Shown: positions 31,497-43,579, counted from the stretch's first letter. The stretch is DNA of 64,000 nucleotides from Camellia lanceoleosa (GCA_025200525.1 CM045770.1:84258899-84322898); one strand, 5' to 3'. Notes: generated by a model from the letters alone, not told the origin. Program-made: numbers and translations.

Positions 31497-33001
31497 GAAC
31501 TGAATAATTATTTGACAGTGAGCACATCTACATCTGTAATTGTTGACAAGAGTTCTGATGGGGAATTTTTGCGCATTGATTTTAATGTTAGGTATGGTCT
31601 TATGATCATAATTCTATTCCTCATGAAAAAATATCCATTATGGTTTTGTACTTTTTATATCATTTTTTTTCCCCAAATACTGCGACAGGCAACTGTAAGA
31701 ACCCACACTGTTCTTATTTGTGTAAAATAAACGATGGCAAAATTCAGTTCTTTGACTAGAATGGAGGTCATGAGATTCTGTTAATAGAGAACCTCTATTG
31801 CCTATATTCCTTGTAATTACTATGTTGATACATACTTCTCTTGAAAATAAACTAATCATATTGCATCATATATATTGGTGTCATCGCATATGTCCACACC
31901 TTTGGAGGTGAGACCACTTCTTCAGTATACAGGAGATGGCCTAAATATGTTGTATTATCAGGCTAGTCTGGGAAAGAATTAAACTTCAGACCTTTGGGTT
32001 ATCTCTAGAGCTTCAAATGATGCGATTACACGGTGCATGTGAGGCATTATGGGTACATCGATGGTGTCTAACAAGCTTCTGTGTAATTTTAGATTTCGAG
32101 TGTGGCACATCTGCTTGTACCCTTAACATGATGAAATTCTATGAAGTTCCTACTAAGTATATATATAGTTCTTTTACATTGCTACTCATTCTATAATATT
32201 TCAATTATGTTGGTTGTGTGTCTCTTATTCATCAAATGCTTTGCTTTTCATTCTCGCAATGCCAATCTACTTTTAATTGGTGCTTTTAAAACTAACATTC
32301 CTTAACATTTTTGTAGCTTTCCTGCACTCTCATGTGAATTTGCATCTGTTGATGTTAGTGATGTCCTGGGAACAGTAAGTTTCAATGACTCAATTCACTT
32401 CAATTCATTATTCTTTGATCAGTAAATTTCGAGCATTGAATGCATTCAAGTTATTGCTTCTACAAAAATTGTTTGTGGTTCTTGTTTAATCAACAAGAAT
32501 TAGGTTTTAATCATCTTATTTATTCCATTTAAAATACGGCCTATCTCTCTGCTTTCTAAGTGTGAATTGTTATTTATTTATTTATTTATTTTCTGTATCT
32601 CTTTGAAATGTGAACTGACCCGAACTTGTTTCATTTCATTTGCAGAACAGGTTGAATATAACAAAAACAATCCGCAAATATCCCATAGATTCAAATTTAA
32701 AACCTACTGGCTCTGAGTTTCACTCAGGGCCAATTTCAGGAGAGATTAAGCACGATGATGAAGGCAATGAAGAGTACGCTGAAGGTTCCTTTATATTAGG
32801 CGAACGTAATTTTGATAGAATTTCACATAAGTAAGCGGACTAAATTTGATTTTCAAACCCTCGTATTATTGTGCTTTGGTGTTTTGTTGTGGGAGATTTT
32901 CTTCATTTTGTGGTGACAATGGAAATCAAACATTTGTTTTCAGGCACCCAATTTTGGCTGTCAATTTCTATGCTCCTTGGTGCTATTAGAGTAATCGCCT
33001 G
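31497..33001 (+). pseudogene. PDIL5-4: Captured fragment of a PDIL5-4-like protein disulfide isomerase (four exons with introns)
   Basis: The exons 31497-31591, 32317-32374, 32646-32830 and 32944-33001 have GT-AG borders and splice in frame: ELNNYLTVSTSTSVIVDKSS.., SFPALSCEFASVDVSDVLGT, NRLNITKTIRKYPIDSNLKP.. and HPILAVNFYAPWCY. This is the lumenal N-terminal part and the start of the thioredoxin domain of plant PDIL5-3/5-4 as I remember it, an ER protein of oxidative folding and cargo sorting. The next codon, Trp in relatives, is TAG, and the rest of the gene is missing. Retained introns show capture at DNA level. Confidence 0.85.
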
Positions 33002-33865
33002 GTATTTCTCTATCTTTGCTCGCCTGTAGTATGTTCCAATGATCTATTTCATTGTTCAATAGGCCTCATTGCTCAAACTCAAGGCCACCTAGACGACCAT
33101 ATATTTGCTGAAAATATATGATTGACATTGTTGCCTCATTTATATAACATGTAGAGGGCAGTTTTGTGTAACAGATTAGCACGGTGGCTAAGTAAAAAAA
33201 AAAATTTGTTCAACACCGATGATAACTGTAAATAGTGTTAAAAGTTTAAAGTTATGAATTTGGAGAGGGAAAACTAAATTAGAGAAGGGGTTGTTGAAAA
33301 CTGTTGTCAAGCTGGATTAAGCTTGGCACATGGTTTGCCTAATGCAGTACAGATAAGAGGTGCGTGTTTTGATTGGAAACCAGCCAGACCCAGTGCTAGG
33401 AAGATACTGTTCATGGGGCTTTGCAGTTCTTTAAAATGGAAAATGGCATGGATTGAAAAACTTAAATAAAGAAAGTTCCCATCGCAGATTATTTTGTTTT
33501 GTTTTATTTTCTGATTTTACCTTCTCTCTCTCTCTCTCTCTCAATAGATAGGGACATTCTAAATATGGAATTACAAGTGGAAAAAAAGGCATATTAGTTG
33601 GAATTTGAATTTGGATGTTTCTCCAGATGAAATATTATTTCATTTGTGTCATTGGATTCAGAACTGCATTTTTCTTTGGAGATTTATGTCATAATTTCAA
33701 GAGTGATTTCGTGAGTATTTAAAGAATGTATTGTACTGAAGATCTGATACTAACTTCATTAGTTGCCATATAACCTATGGGCTTCAATCTTGTACTATTC
33801 AACAAAGTTCGTAATTGTTACACCTGCAGTGAATCTCAATTTCATGATTTTTATCTTAATTTCAG

Positions 33866-33963
33866 GAAATGTCACAACTTAGGTTTAGACTCTGCCCTCG
33901 TCATCTGAAAGAACGACAATTTTGGAGAATATACTTTACACTTGTTAAGAGCTATGTTACTGA
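33866..33963 (+). pseudogene. Captured exon, probably from a BSD-domain protein
   Basis: Between TTTCAG and GTAAGT it reads EMSQLRFRLCPRHLKERQFW then RIYFTLVKSYVTE. The FWxxYFxLV pattern is typical of BSD domains. The parent gene is not identified with certainty. Confidence 0.5.
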
Positions 33964-35068
33964 GTAAGTTTTATGAGTTTTCAATTATTTCTGGTTTAGT
34001 CATTACATAGTTTAGGTTCTACCATGGACTTCTTAAATAACATTCCCCATCAATCCAGCATTTGGTTCTCTTAAAAGGAGAAAAGCTGATCTAGTGTGGA
34101 AATGGAGTATCTTTTTTTGTTAAATAAATCTTTCTGCAGATTAGGGTCTTGTTAATCTTCTCCTTACCTTAGAGTAAGATTACAATTTAGAACTTATTTT
34201 GGTTCATCAAGTGTCAGAAAGTACTGGAAATAGATCAAGCACATGTTATGGGCATTTTTGTTAAGTAATTTTTCAGAGGGTGGGAGGTTACACCTGTTAT
34301 CTCAGCTCAAACCTGGACAACTGTTGTGTTTCTCATTGTTGGTGAATTTTTTACATTACCGGGATAGGGTTTTAAACAGTCACATTATTGCTATTTTCGA
34401 TAGATGTTTTCCTAGCCTTACTTATCTCCAAGTACCTTATCTTTCAAATCTCACTTAATGCAGACTAGTTGAGCAATTGTTGTTAGTTTCATTGTTTAGG
34501 AGTCCTTTTTGGTGCACTCGCTAGATTATACATTGAGGATGAAAAGTTTTGAATTTTTTGGAGACATGAATTTGTCTTAGTTTGAGGTTCCACCAAGATC
34601 TCATTTCTAGTGGAAATAAAAAAAAATAAATTTGTCAATTTTGATCTTTCATTATCATGAACAAGCTCTATAGTAGTTGACACCAATAACTGCATAGAGG
34701 CTGCATTGAAGAACCTCAATATTCTTGACTTCATCCTTTAATATGCCCACTGGATCAAACTCGGTTCTTTTATATTAGAGAAATAACTCTTAGTCTCTCA
34801 GATCAGTTCATAGAGTAAAAGGTCAGAGCATCATGACTCTGGCTTGGTTCATAGCATCCGCATTTATGTATAGTTTCATCATGACATCAGTGTACATATA
34901 ACATTGTTGGCTCAATTTGCTGTGTATAAGTTGTGATTCGATCTTTGAATAGTGATTTATTAAAAGTGGACCATTCAATTGTGAATTATTATAGTTTATA
35001 TTGTTCATTAAGGATAGTTTAGTTTATATTGTTCATTAAGGATAGTTTAGTTTATATTGTTCATCCCC

Positions 35069-35400
35069 AGTCTACTACACTGGGATCATCCCAAGTAGAC
35101 GTGATTGCAATCAGTGCTCTTATAATATATGTGACCCGTGTGGCTTGGGTTACAAACAGACATGGGATAGGTATCAAGTGAGTTCACCAAGTTTGTTCTG
35201 TCTTCTGTGGAGATCTTGATCTTGAACAAAAGTAGACGTCTTTATTGCCATACTAACCCTTTTTTGTTTTTAGTTTACCACATGATTTTTATAAGAAATG
35301 CATTTTTACAGCTTCTGGTCAACAAGACACTTTATGAGAAAACCATAGCAAGTGGCTTTGGCTCAATTCACTTTCTTCTGGATGCTTCTGAACAATAGCA
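35069..35400 (+). pseudogene. Captured exons of an unidentified gene
   Basis: Piece one (about 35070-35176, before GTGAGT) reads TGIIPSRRDCNQCSYNICDP then CGLGYKQTWDRYQ, with two CxxC pairs. Piece two (35312-35398, after TTTACAG) reads LLVNKTLYEKTIASGFGSIH then FLLDASEQ. They may or may not be from one gene; I do not recognise either. Confidence 0.4.
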
Positions 35401-35841
35401 AGTGAGTTGATGATTTTATTTATTTATTCATTTTTTCTGCTAGAAGATAGAGACAGGTGTTTATAAAATAAAAAATAAATAAAGAAAAGAAAAAGGAAAT
35501 GATTGAGAAAATGCTATGGGTTGTTCCCTTCTTTTCTTTCTTATTATTTTTTGGTCTGATTCTTTTCCTTCTCTCAATATGTAGTATATATTGGCTTATG
35601 CAATCTTGCTTAAAGCAGAGACCGGCCAGGTTTGTCTTGTCTTCTCCATTTTATATTTCTAATCAGTGAAACAATTGAACACTACAAATGCTGAATGGAA
35701 TTTGATATTTGTGATCATTTAATTAATTATAAATTACTACACTGGGATCATCCCCAGTTTATATATCTATTAAAATGATAGATATATAAATTTATTCACA
35801 ACAGTCCCTCTAATTTGTTTATCATTTTTCTTTAAGATGCA

Positions 35842-35936
35842 ACAGATATATTCTTGCCAACTGCAGATTCTTTGCCTAATTGCTATGGAGAAGCCTATTT
35901 CTCTTACACCTGAGCATATTCGAGATGAGAAAGTGT
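35842..35936 (+). pseudogene. G6PD: Captured exon of plastid-type glucose-6-phosphate dehydrogenase
   Basis: It reads [20 protein letters not shown] then RDEKV. The motif around AMEKP and the HIRDEKV ending match the conserved core of plant plastidic G6PD, the first enzyme of the oxidative pentose phosphate pathway. Only this exon is visible; the donor after GTG is degraded (TAGGTG). Confidence 0.75.
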
Positions 35937-36261
35937 AGGTGCATCAATTAGTTTCTTATGTCTTCTATTGATAATGTCGGTGGTCTCTTTCTATCAATCG
36001 GCTCAAGATTGAAAAACTCTTGGATGCCTTTTCTAGTCAATGTAAAGAATAAGTGAATATGAAAGACATATCAAGATTTACGTTTTTTTTTTTTACTATG
36101 GAATGGAGAACAAATGCATGTAAATGAAGGACAATAAGTGAATATGAAAGACATATTAAGATTTAAGTATTTCTTTTTTACTATGGAATGGAGAACAAAT
36201 GCATGTAAATGAAGGAGCTTTTCCCCTCGTCATATTTATTTATTTATTTATTTTTATTTTT

Positions 36262-36535
36262 AATTTTTTGCGACGGTAACAAGATGGTCGCCAAAGATCA
36301 TGTTAGTGTTTTTCTTTGTTTTTTGCAATGGTAAAATAGCGGTCACCATAAGTAGTTTAGGTGGTCGCAAATAATTTGCGACCGTTGCTTTGCCGTCGCA
36401 AAAAGTATTTGCCACCCCCATATTCGCGACCCCCATTTGCCGTCGCATAGGCCGTCGCAAAAAGTCTTTTTGCGACTGTTTGTTATTATTTGCGATGGTT
36501 TATAGCGGTCTCAAAAAGTGTTTTTTTTAGTAGTG
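36262..36535 (+). repeat. Right sub-terminal repeats of the CACTA element
   Basis: About a dozen GCGACGG, GCGACCG, GGTCGCAAA and CCGTCGCAAA words in both orientations, then TTTTTTTTAGTAGTG at the border. Confidence 0.78.
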
Positions 36536-36739
36536 AATAGTTTAAAGAAAAAATTAAAACGAAAAGAAACCACAAACAGAAGACAAAAAAATGGTAGTTT
36601 TTTCCCCCTTAATATATATATATATATAATAAAAAAAAAAAACATATTTTGCCCTGTTCCATTTATTGATTTTAGATTCATAAATCATGATTTGTCATAG
36701 ACCATGATTAGTTGAATTATAAGTTACAAATAGAGCCAT
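36536..36739. other. Short spacer between CACTA and the Tekay element
   Basis: AT-rich with a TA tract (about 36612-36627) and poly-A. Nothing is identifiable. Confidence 0.5.
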
Positions 36740-38412
36740 TGTATAGCAATTTCAGTTTTGACCCGACCCTTGTTGTATCCCGGACTCGGGGTTTCATGGT
36801 TTCATATTGTTGTTCACTTCTTGCTCCCATTGTATCTCCTTAAATTAGGGTGATTGGATTGTAGTGATTGTGTTTGGAACAGGTTGGTTGCTTAGTTTTC
36901 AAACCTTTGTTGCCCAAAATTTTGCTTCTCCGCTCGAGCGGCACTTCTTACACTCGAGCGAACTTTGTAAACTCTCAGTACTTTTGCAGGTCTGCAAAAC
37001 TACTAGGAGGGTATATTCTACACTCGAGCGGCATTTCTTACGCGCAAGCGGGTGGGCGCTCGAGCGGCACTTCTTACCCTCGAGTGTTGGTCTGTTGTCT
37101 GCAAAACTACTAGATGTGTGTATTCTACGCTCGAGCGTCACTTCTTGCGTACGAGCAGAACAACTTATTGTATCTGACGTTTGAACGAACTGTGTGTATA
37201 TCAGTTCGTAACAGCCACATTTTACATTACTTTTTCATCTCTTCCTTTCTCTAAAACATTTTAAAACCCTAGATCTTGAGTTTCTCTCTCTAGAACTCAC
37301 ATTCTCTCTACTTTTTCATCTAGATTCGTTAGTTTCTCCACCCTACTTCATTTGTTAAAAAGTTAGAGCATCTCAAGGGCTACATTTCTATCCGAATAGA
37401 ATTGTGTTTGAGTATCTTTGAAGCTTCCTCCTTGCTTGCTCGACTTCTAACTTTGATGTAGGGACTTTCTACAATCTTCTATGAGTTTTAACTTAGTTAT
37501 TTGTTGATGTGTAAGAAATATTGGGATTTGAGGTGATTTTGAACAGACCTAGGGTTTTGGTTTAAAATCAAAATAGGGGTTTTCGAATGAATGTATTGGA
37601 AATGGTTATGGGAGTAGATATGAGCTTTTGTTGTATTAAAATTGTTGATTTTGGTGTTTGGGATGAAATGGAGAAAAAGGGGGTTTTGCCTGTTTGTCCA
37701 AGGTGAAAGTCCCAAAAATAGCATGTATACATGGATGCTGATTTCTGCAGATGAAATTTTCGTAAAATGGAAAGTGAATGTATTTGTATGATAATTATAT
37801 TAGTTGGAGACCTGTGAAGTGTATCTTCTGCTTGATTGATAAAATGAAGTGAGCATAACTAATGAACCAAGATAAAATGGATTGAGATGTAAGTTTGACA
37901 TAACATGGTTTTGGAAAAAGTTGTAAATGGTTTGTCATTTGGGCACTGAATATGTGCATCATACTTATATCTTTGTTAACATTCATATATTGTGTTAGAT
38001 TGTTTCTACTGGGTTTTGGCTCACTCTACTTGGGAAACCATTGTCAAGTACTGGTGACATGCCTCCTCTGAGAACTTAGCTTGGGAGGACTTAAGAGTTG
38101 AAGGCTCTATTTTGTTGTCTTGTATTTAATATTTGTATAGGCCTGGGGCTTTATATGTATAGAGCTTAAAACACTTTTTTTTTGTTATAACCAAGCATAG
38201 TCTTGGAAAGATGTAAGCTTGTAGGGCATTTATTTTGTTGATCATTAAGTTGGTGTCACATGCTATAGATTCAAGGTAAAGCTTATAAATGTATATCACA
38301 TGTGTCACTTTTGTAAATTAACTCTGATTAATGAAAGTCTATTATTTTGTTTTTGTCATCTTGTATTATTCATTTGCAGATGAATTATTGTAATTATTTT
38401 GAAGGCATTACA
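36740..38412 (+). repeat. 5' LTR of the Tekay-like element
   Basis: Starts TGTATAGCAATTTCAG and ends GAAGGCATTACA. It matches 51835-53879 along its length but lacks an internal ~370-bp block present in the 3' copy (about 52770-53145). At 36930-37160 it carries five exact CTCGAGCG words plus degenerate ones. Confidence 0.85.
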
Positions 38413-38415
38413 ACT

Positions 38416-38427
38416 TGGTATCAAAAC
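38416..38427 (+). other. Primer-binding site of the Tekay-like element
   Basis: TGGTATCAAAAC, three bases after the 5' LTR end, close to the initiator-Met tRNA type used by chromoviruses. Confidence 0.78.
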
Positions 38428-38798
38428 GTACCGAGTTTGAATACTTTGAGTACGTGTGAACTGGTTAGTACCACAATGGGTTTGTCTCGCTTGACAAAGA
38501 TGTTTTTATGTTTGTAATGTTATGTGATTATATGGGTATGGGATTTAATTTCTACGATGTTGGTCGAGTCCATAGGTTTCTAGGAGTCTTTTTATAAAGG
38601 CACTTGATCACTGTCGTTTCTAATTGGAACTCTGGTAACGCCGCTGGACGATCATTATCTGAGAATGAAATTCGTATGTATTGATGTGACTATGTCTTTA
38701 TGTGGAGTGAATTACTGTTGTCCACTACATTAGGACATGAGTGAGTTAGCTTCGGCACATATGTAAATGTGCTAATCTTTTCTGTTACCTTCATTAGG

Positions 38799-39917
38799 AT
38801 GTCAGGACGTAGATGTGGTGGTGGGCCTAGAAGGCATGAGGTGCCTATACCAGATGATATCTCGGCATAGGAAGAAGGGGTTGGTTAGGCCAATGTGGCC
38901 GAATTAGTTGGTTAACAGGCTATGGGTGCCTTAGCCCACGAAATGGCTGGAGCATTGCAAGAATTTATGGAAATTCTCAGGGCTAAAAATTAAGTCCAGG
39001 CCCAAGTAGCTGAGGCAGGGCCATCGTTTCTGAAGTGAGAGTTTTTCCGGTTGAATCCGGATAAGTTTTTGGATGATCCCAATGAGCCATTGAAGACAGA
39101 TGAGTGGTTGAAACAGATAGTGAATACGTTCGAGATGCTTGGCATTGAGGACAACCAGTTGAGAGTGATCTTGGCATTCTTTCAACTAAAGGGAGATGCA
39201 GGTTAGTGGTGGAAGTATGCGCATAAGCGCATTGGGGTGACTTGGGAGGCCTTTGTCAACACCTTCCAGGACAAGTTTTTGCCTCTTATAGTTAGGGAGA
39301 AGTTAAGGGATCAGTTTTCTCAGTTCAAGCAATTGAACACACCAATGCCAGAGTTTGAGGCAGCCTTTACTAGCCTCTATAGGTTCACACCAGAGTTAGT
39401 AGTGACAGAGGAGCGTCGTTGCTTAGAATTTGAGGAAAGGTTAAGGATCAGGCTCCTTTTCAAGGTAATCGGTTAGAAGATTAGAGATAACGGACGACTT
39501 GTAGAGTCGGCGGCTCACCTTGAGACTGTAATGCAAATGGAGAAAGAGATGATAAAAGGCTCCAAAAGGAGTCAGGATGTTCAGGGACACAACAAGAGGC
39601 AGAGAGGTCCTACCCCACAACAGTCCCAAGGAGCTTAGTCGAGGTTCACTTTTCCAGTGTCGAGTTTGGATTTCGGGAGAGGTGGTCAGGGAGATTTCAC
39701 TTGTTACAAGTGTGGCCAGTTAGACCATAAGTTCTCAGCTTGCCCGCAAAGAGGAGGAGAGCAACAGTTTACATCATGTTTGGCTCGTTCTCAGAGCCAG
39801 AGTCAAGGGAGAGGCCAGCCGCTCACTTGTTATCAGTGTGGACATGCGGGGCACATGAAGAGATTTTGTCCTCAGTTGGATGGCATACCCGATGCGTCGG
39901 GTTCGAGGCAGATATAG
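38799..39917 (+). pseudogene. Tekay gag
   Basis: Starts MSGRRCGGGPRRHE at 38799. The gag core has FRLNPDKFLDDPNEP-like and TWEAFVNTFQDKFLP residues. Two CX2CX4HX4C zinc knuckles are complete: CYKCGQLDHKFSAC (39702-39743) and CYQCGHAGHMKRFC (39828-39869). At least seven in-frame stops are TAG, TAA or TGA where related gags have Gln or Trp codons. Confidence 0.82.
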
Positions 39918-40059
39918 AGTCACCAGCCAGCACAGTCAGCACTAGCCTTAAGGGCCAATCAGGGAGCCTTTTTGGCTTAGTCAATACATCAGGATTATGC
40001 TTTAAGGGGTGAGCAGGTTGAATAGAGACTGACAGGGCGTATGTATGTTGTTACCGCGC

Positions 40060-40500
40060 TAGATCTTGTACCAGAGCCTTCGGTAGTGAGAGGTACCTTC
40101 TTGTTTTGCAATTTAGTTGCTAATGTGTTGATTTATAAAGGTGCATCCCATTCATTTATATCGTTTGTATTTGCATCGATTTTGGAGTTAAAGTTGGCTT
40201 AGTTAGTATCTCCTATATATGTAGAATCACTTATTGGTGGTGAGGTTGTTTTGAAGCAAGGGTGTCAGGGTTGTAACATAGAGGTTGCCAGTCGCCGACT
40301 TCCTTTTGCATTTGTGTTGATTAATGTATCTAGTTTTGACGTTATATTGGGTATGGACTAGTTGTCATTTTATCAGACTGTTATAGATTGCTACAGTCAA
40401 AAGGTTACTGTATGTACCCTAAGCAGGGATTGCTTTTATTTCTTGGGGGACCAGGTTGATAGAGTCTTATCACCGGTGTATGATCTGCGTAGGCGGAGTT
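40060..40500 (+). pseudogene. Tekay aspartic protease
   Basis: It reads VLIYKGASHSFIS where relatives have V-L-[IF]-D-[ST]-G-A-[ST]-H-S-F-I, so the catalytic Asp is Tyr. Then FDVILGMD followed by a stop in place of Trp. Confidence 0.75.
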
Positions 40501-40526
40501 AACTTAGTTGCCTTCTTACTAACTTC

Positions 40527-41440
40527 TTGAGTACTGAGTGTAATGAAATCCGAGTTGAGTTGCTAAGAGTAATTTGTGAATACGCGAATGTTTTTCGAGA
40601 AGATCTTACCGGTTTACCACCTCATCGAAAGATCAAGTTTTCTATTGACTTAGTGCCTGGCACAACACCAATTTCTATGGCATCGTATAGATTTGCACCT
40701 ACCGAGTTAAGTGAGTTAAAGATTCAATTCCAAGAATTGTTGGATAAGGGTTTTATCTGCCCTAGTACTTCACCTTGGGGAACATCGGTTCTTCTTGCCA
40801 AAAAGAAAGATGGTGCGTTGAGACTTTGTATTCATTACCAAAAGGTGAACCGGGTAACTGTTAAGAACAAGAGTACCCAATGCCTTTTATAGATGATTCG
40901 TTTGATCAATTGAAGGGGTCTTGTTGCTTCTCTAACATAGACCTGAGATCGGGTTATCACCAGTTGAAAGTGAGGGAGGAGGACATCCCAAAGACGGCAC
41001 TCCGTACGTAGTATAGCTATTATGAGTTTCTAGTGATGCCCTTTGGGCTAACCAATGCACTAGCTGTATTTATGGAGTTGTTGAACCAGATCTTCCGTGA
41101 GTTCCTAGACCGCTTTGTAGTCATCTTTGTAGACAACATCTTGATTTACTTACCTTCTGAGGAGGAGTACGAGGAACACTTGGGAGTAGTACTTGAGTTA
41201 CTTAGAGCCCATAAACTGTATACTAAGTTTGGGAAATATGAATTCTGGTTAAAAGAAGTTAAGTTATTAGGCCATATAGTATCCAAGGAAATGATGACTG
41301 TAGATTCATCCAAGATAAAGGCAATGCAAGATTGGGAGCAGCCTAAGAATTCTTTCGAGATCTATAGTTTTGCGAAGGATTTCTCTAGGCTAACTTCACC
41401 ATTGACTAGATTAACGAAGAAGGGAGTTAAGTTTGCATAG
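40527..41440 (+). pseudogene. Tekay reverse transcriptase
   Basis: It reads [40 protein letters not shown], then after a shift near 40885 [20 protein letters not shown] and VMPFGLTNALAVFMELLNQI. The active site reads FVDNILIY at 41126-41149, where FVDDILIY is expected: the second catalytic Asp is Asn (41135-41137, GAC to AAC). Confidence 0.87.
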
Positions 41441-41499
41441 AATGAGACTTATGAGAAGTTGTTCCAAGAGCTTAAGATTAGACTTACCACTGCTCCAGT

Positions 41500-41908
41500 A
41501 TTGATTATTCTAGAGAGGGGTTTGGGATATTTGGTATATTGTGATGCCTAACGGGAAGGTTTAGGTTGTGTTCTGATGCAAGAGGGAAAGATACTAGCCT
41601 ATGGCTCGCGACAGTTGAAAACACATGAGAGGAACTACCCTACTCATGATTTAGAGTTAACAGTTGCGATCTTTGCCTTGAAAATTTGGAGGCATTACCT
41701 GTATGGTGAGAAGTTTGAGGTATTTTCTGATCACATGAGTCTAAAATATCTGTTTACACAGAAAGACTTGAATCTGAGGCAGAGGAGGTGGATGGAGTTT
41801 ATAGAGGATCGTGATTTTGAGCTACATTATCACCCGGGAAAGGCCAATGTTATGGTTAATGCCTTAAGTAAGAAATCAATTAGCAGTGTAGCTTGTATTG
41901 CCATCTAA
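41500..41908 (+). pseudogene. Tekay RNase H
   Basis: It reads YCDA, a stop, then [60 protein letters not shown] and [19 protein letters not shown], the classic gypsy RNase H sequence with one stop near its start. Confidence 0.85.
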
Positions 41909-42045
41909 GAATGGGAGATGTTAGGTGTTGTGGGGGAGTTTGACTTGCATCTTGGCAAGTCTATTGACTCTGCAGCTTTGTTTTTGGTAGTTGCACAACC
42001 TACACTTATGAACCGAGTGATGGAAACACATAAGGGTGACTTGAG

Positions 42046-43434
42046 GTGGAATCCCTTCGGGAGAAGATGTCCTGTAGAAAGGTAGAGAGAGGCTTGCATG
42101 TGTATCCCGACCTGAGTGTGAGATACCGTGACTGCTTGTTCATGCCGGAGTCTTATCGAGAGGAAGTACTCCGAAAGTTTCACCATTCACGTCTTGCGGT
42201 GCATTCGGAAGGCACAAAGATATATCATGACCTTAGTTGCCAATTTTGGTGAAGAGGTATGAAAAAGGATATGGCCGTGTTTGTATCAAAATGCCTTACT
42301 TGTCAACAAGTGAAGGCCGAGCATCAAAGGCCAGCGGGTTTGTTACAACCCTTGCCTATAGCCAAGTGGAAGTGGGAGCATGTCACGATGGATTTTGTTG
42401 TAGGCCTTTCGAGAACTCAACGGGATAGTGATGCCATTTAGGTGGTAGTTGACCGGTTGACTAAGTTAGCACACTTTATACCTGTACACATAAGTGACTC
42501 GGTAGATTATCTTGCCGACCTTTACATTAGGGACATAGTGAGATTACATGGGGTCCCAATGACGATTGTTTCGAATAGAGATCCACGTTTCATGACTCGG
42601 TTATGGTAGAGCCTACAGAGTGCCTTAGACACGAGATTGACCTTTAGCACTACGTATCATCATCAGACTGACAAGCAGTCAGAGCGCACCATTCAGATTT
42701 TAGAGGATATGCTTTATGATTGTGTCCTTGACTTTAAGGGCTCATAGGAAAAGCACTTGCCCTTAGTGAAATTTGCCTATAATAATAGTTTCTAATCGAG
42801 TATTAGCATGGCACCATTTGAGGCCTTGTATGGTCGATTGTGTAGATCCTATATGTGTTGGGCCGAGGTAGGTGATGCACCTATGTTAGGTCAAAAGTTG
42901 GTTCGAGAAATGGTGGAAAAAGTTGCACTTATCCGTAAAAGGTTAGCTACGGCTCAGAGTCGCCAGAAAAGTTATGCCGACCATAGGAAGAGGCTCTTGT
43001 CTTTTGAGGTGGGGGACCACGTCTTCTTGAAAATATCACTTGGGAGGGGTTTGATGAGGTTTGGAAAGAGTGAGAAGCTATCCCCTCGGTTCATTGGGTC
43101 TTTTGAGATCCTTGAGCGGATTAGAGAGGTAGCTTATCGTCTGGCCTTGCCGCCACAGCTTTTCAAGGTTCATGATGTATTTCATATTAGCATGCTTCGG
43201 AAATACGAGCCGAATCCATCGCATGTGTTGGATTGGACCAACTTGGAGGTAGATGAAGATACCTCGTATGAGGAGAGACCGATGAGAATCTTGGATACCC
43301 GAGACCAAGTCTTGCGAGGCAAGACAATTCCCTTGGTTAAAGTATTATGGAAATATCATGGGGTTGAGGAAGCAACTTGGGAACGCGAGTTAGAAGTCCG
43401 TGAGAAATATCTGGACTTATTTGTTGATGTTTGA
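42046..43434 (+). pseudogene. Tekay integrase with chromodomain
   Basis: Zinc-finger residues ([26 protein letters not shown]), [15 protein letters not shown] (first Asp), TIVSNRDPRF, where the second catalytic Asp is Asn (42574-42576), and QSERTIQ with the Glu (42682-42684). The open 42808-43434 part covers MAPFEALYG, FEVGDHVFLKISL, SPRFIGSFEIL, VFHISMLRKY and a chromodomain-like end (RPMRILDTRDQVLRGKTIPL, VLWKYHGVEEATWE). Chromodomains direct insertion to specific chromatin. Several stops lie in the core. Confidence 0.87.
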
Positions 43435-43574
43435 ACATGTAATGGAATTTTGTTATGTTAATGAAATATGAAAACATTGTATATGTTTTGGATATATAAG
43501 AACATTGTATATGTTATGTATGTTTTGAAATCATGAATTTAATGTAAACATTGTCAATATTTTGGGAAATGTGG
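43435..43574 (+). other. Start of the Tekay 3' untranslated region
   Basis: AT-rich non-coding sequence after the integrase stop; its continuation is at 46997. ATTGT at 43575-43579 is the target duplication of the nested solo LTR. Confidence 0.6.
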
Positions 43575-43579
43575 ATTGT

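Larger units (their letters stand above)
30578..36535 (+). mobile_element. Non-autonomous CACTA (En/Spm) transposon carrying captured host gene fragments
   Basis: The left end reads CACTATTAGAAAT and the right end, reversed, CACTACTAAAAAA. Sub-terminal GCGACGG / CGGTCGC / GCGACCG words occur at both sides, few on the left and about a dozen on the right (36269-36510). No TnpA/TnpD-like frame is visible in 6 kb. Instead, exon-intron segments of several unrelated genes lie in plus orientation (listed separately), which is the Pack-CACTA pattern. Three-base flanks are ATA (30575-30577) and AAT (36536-36538), so the expected 3-bp duplication is not clean; the exact left base is uncertain. Confidence 0.8.
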
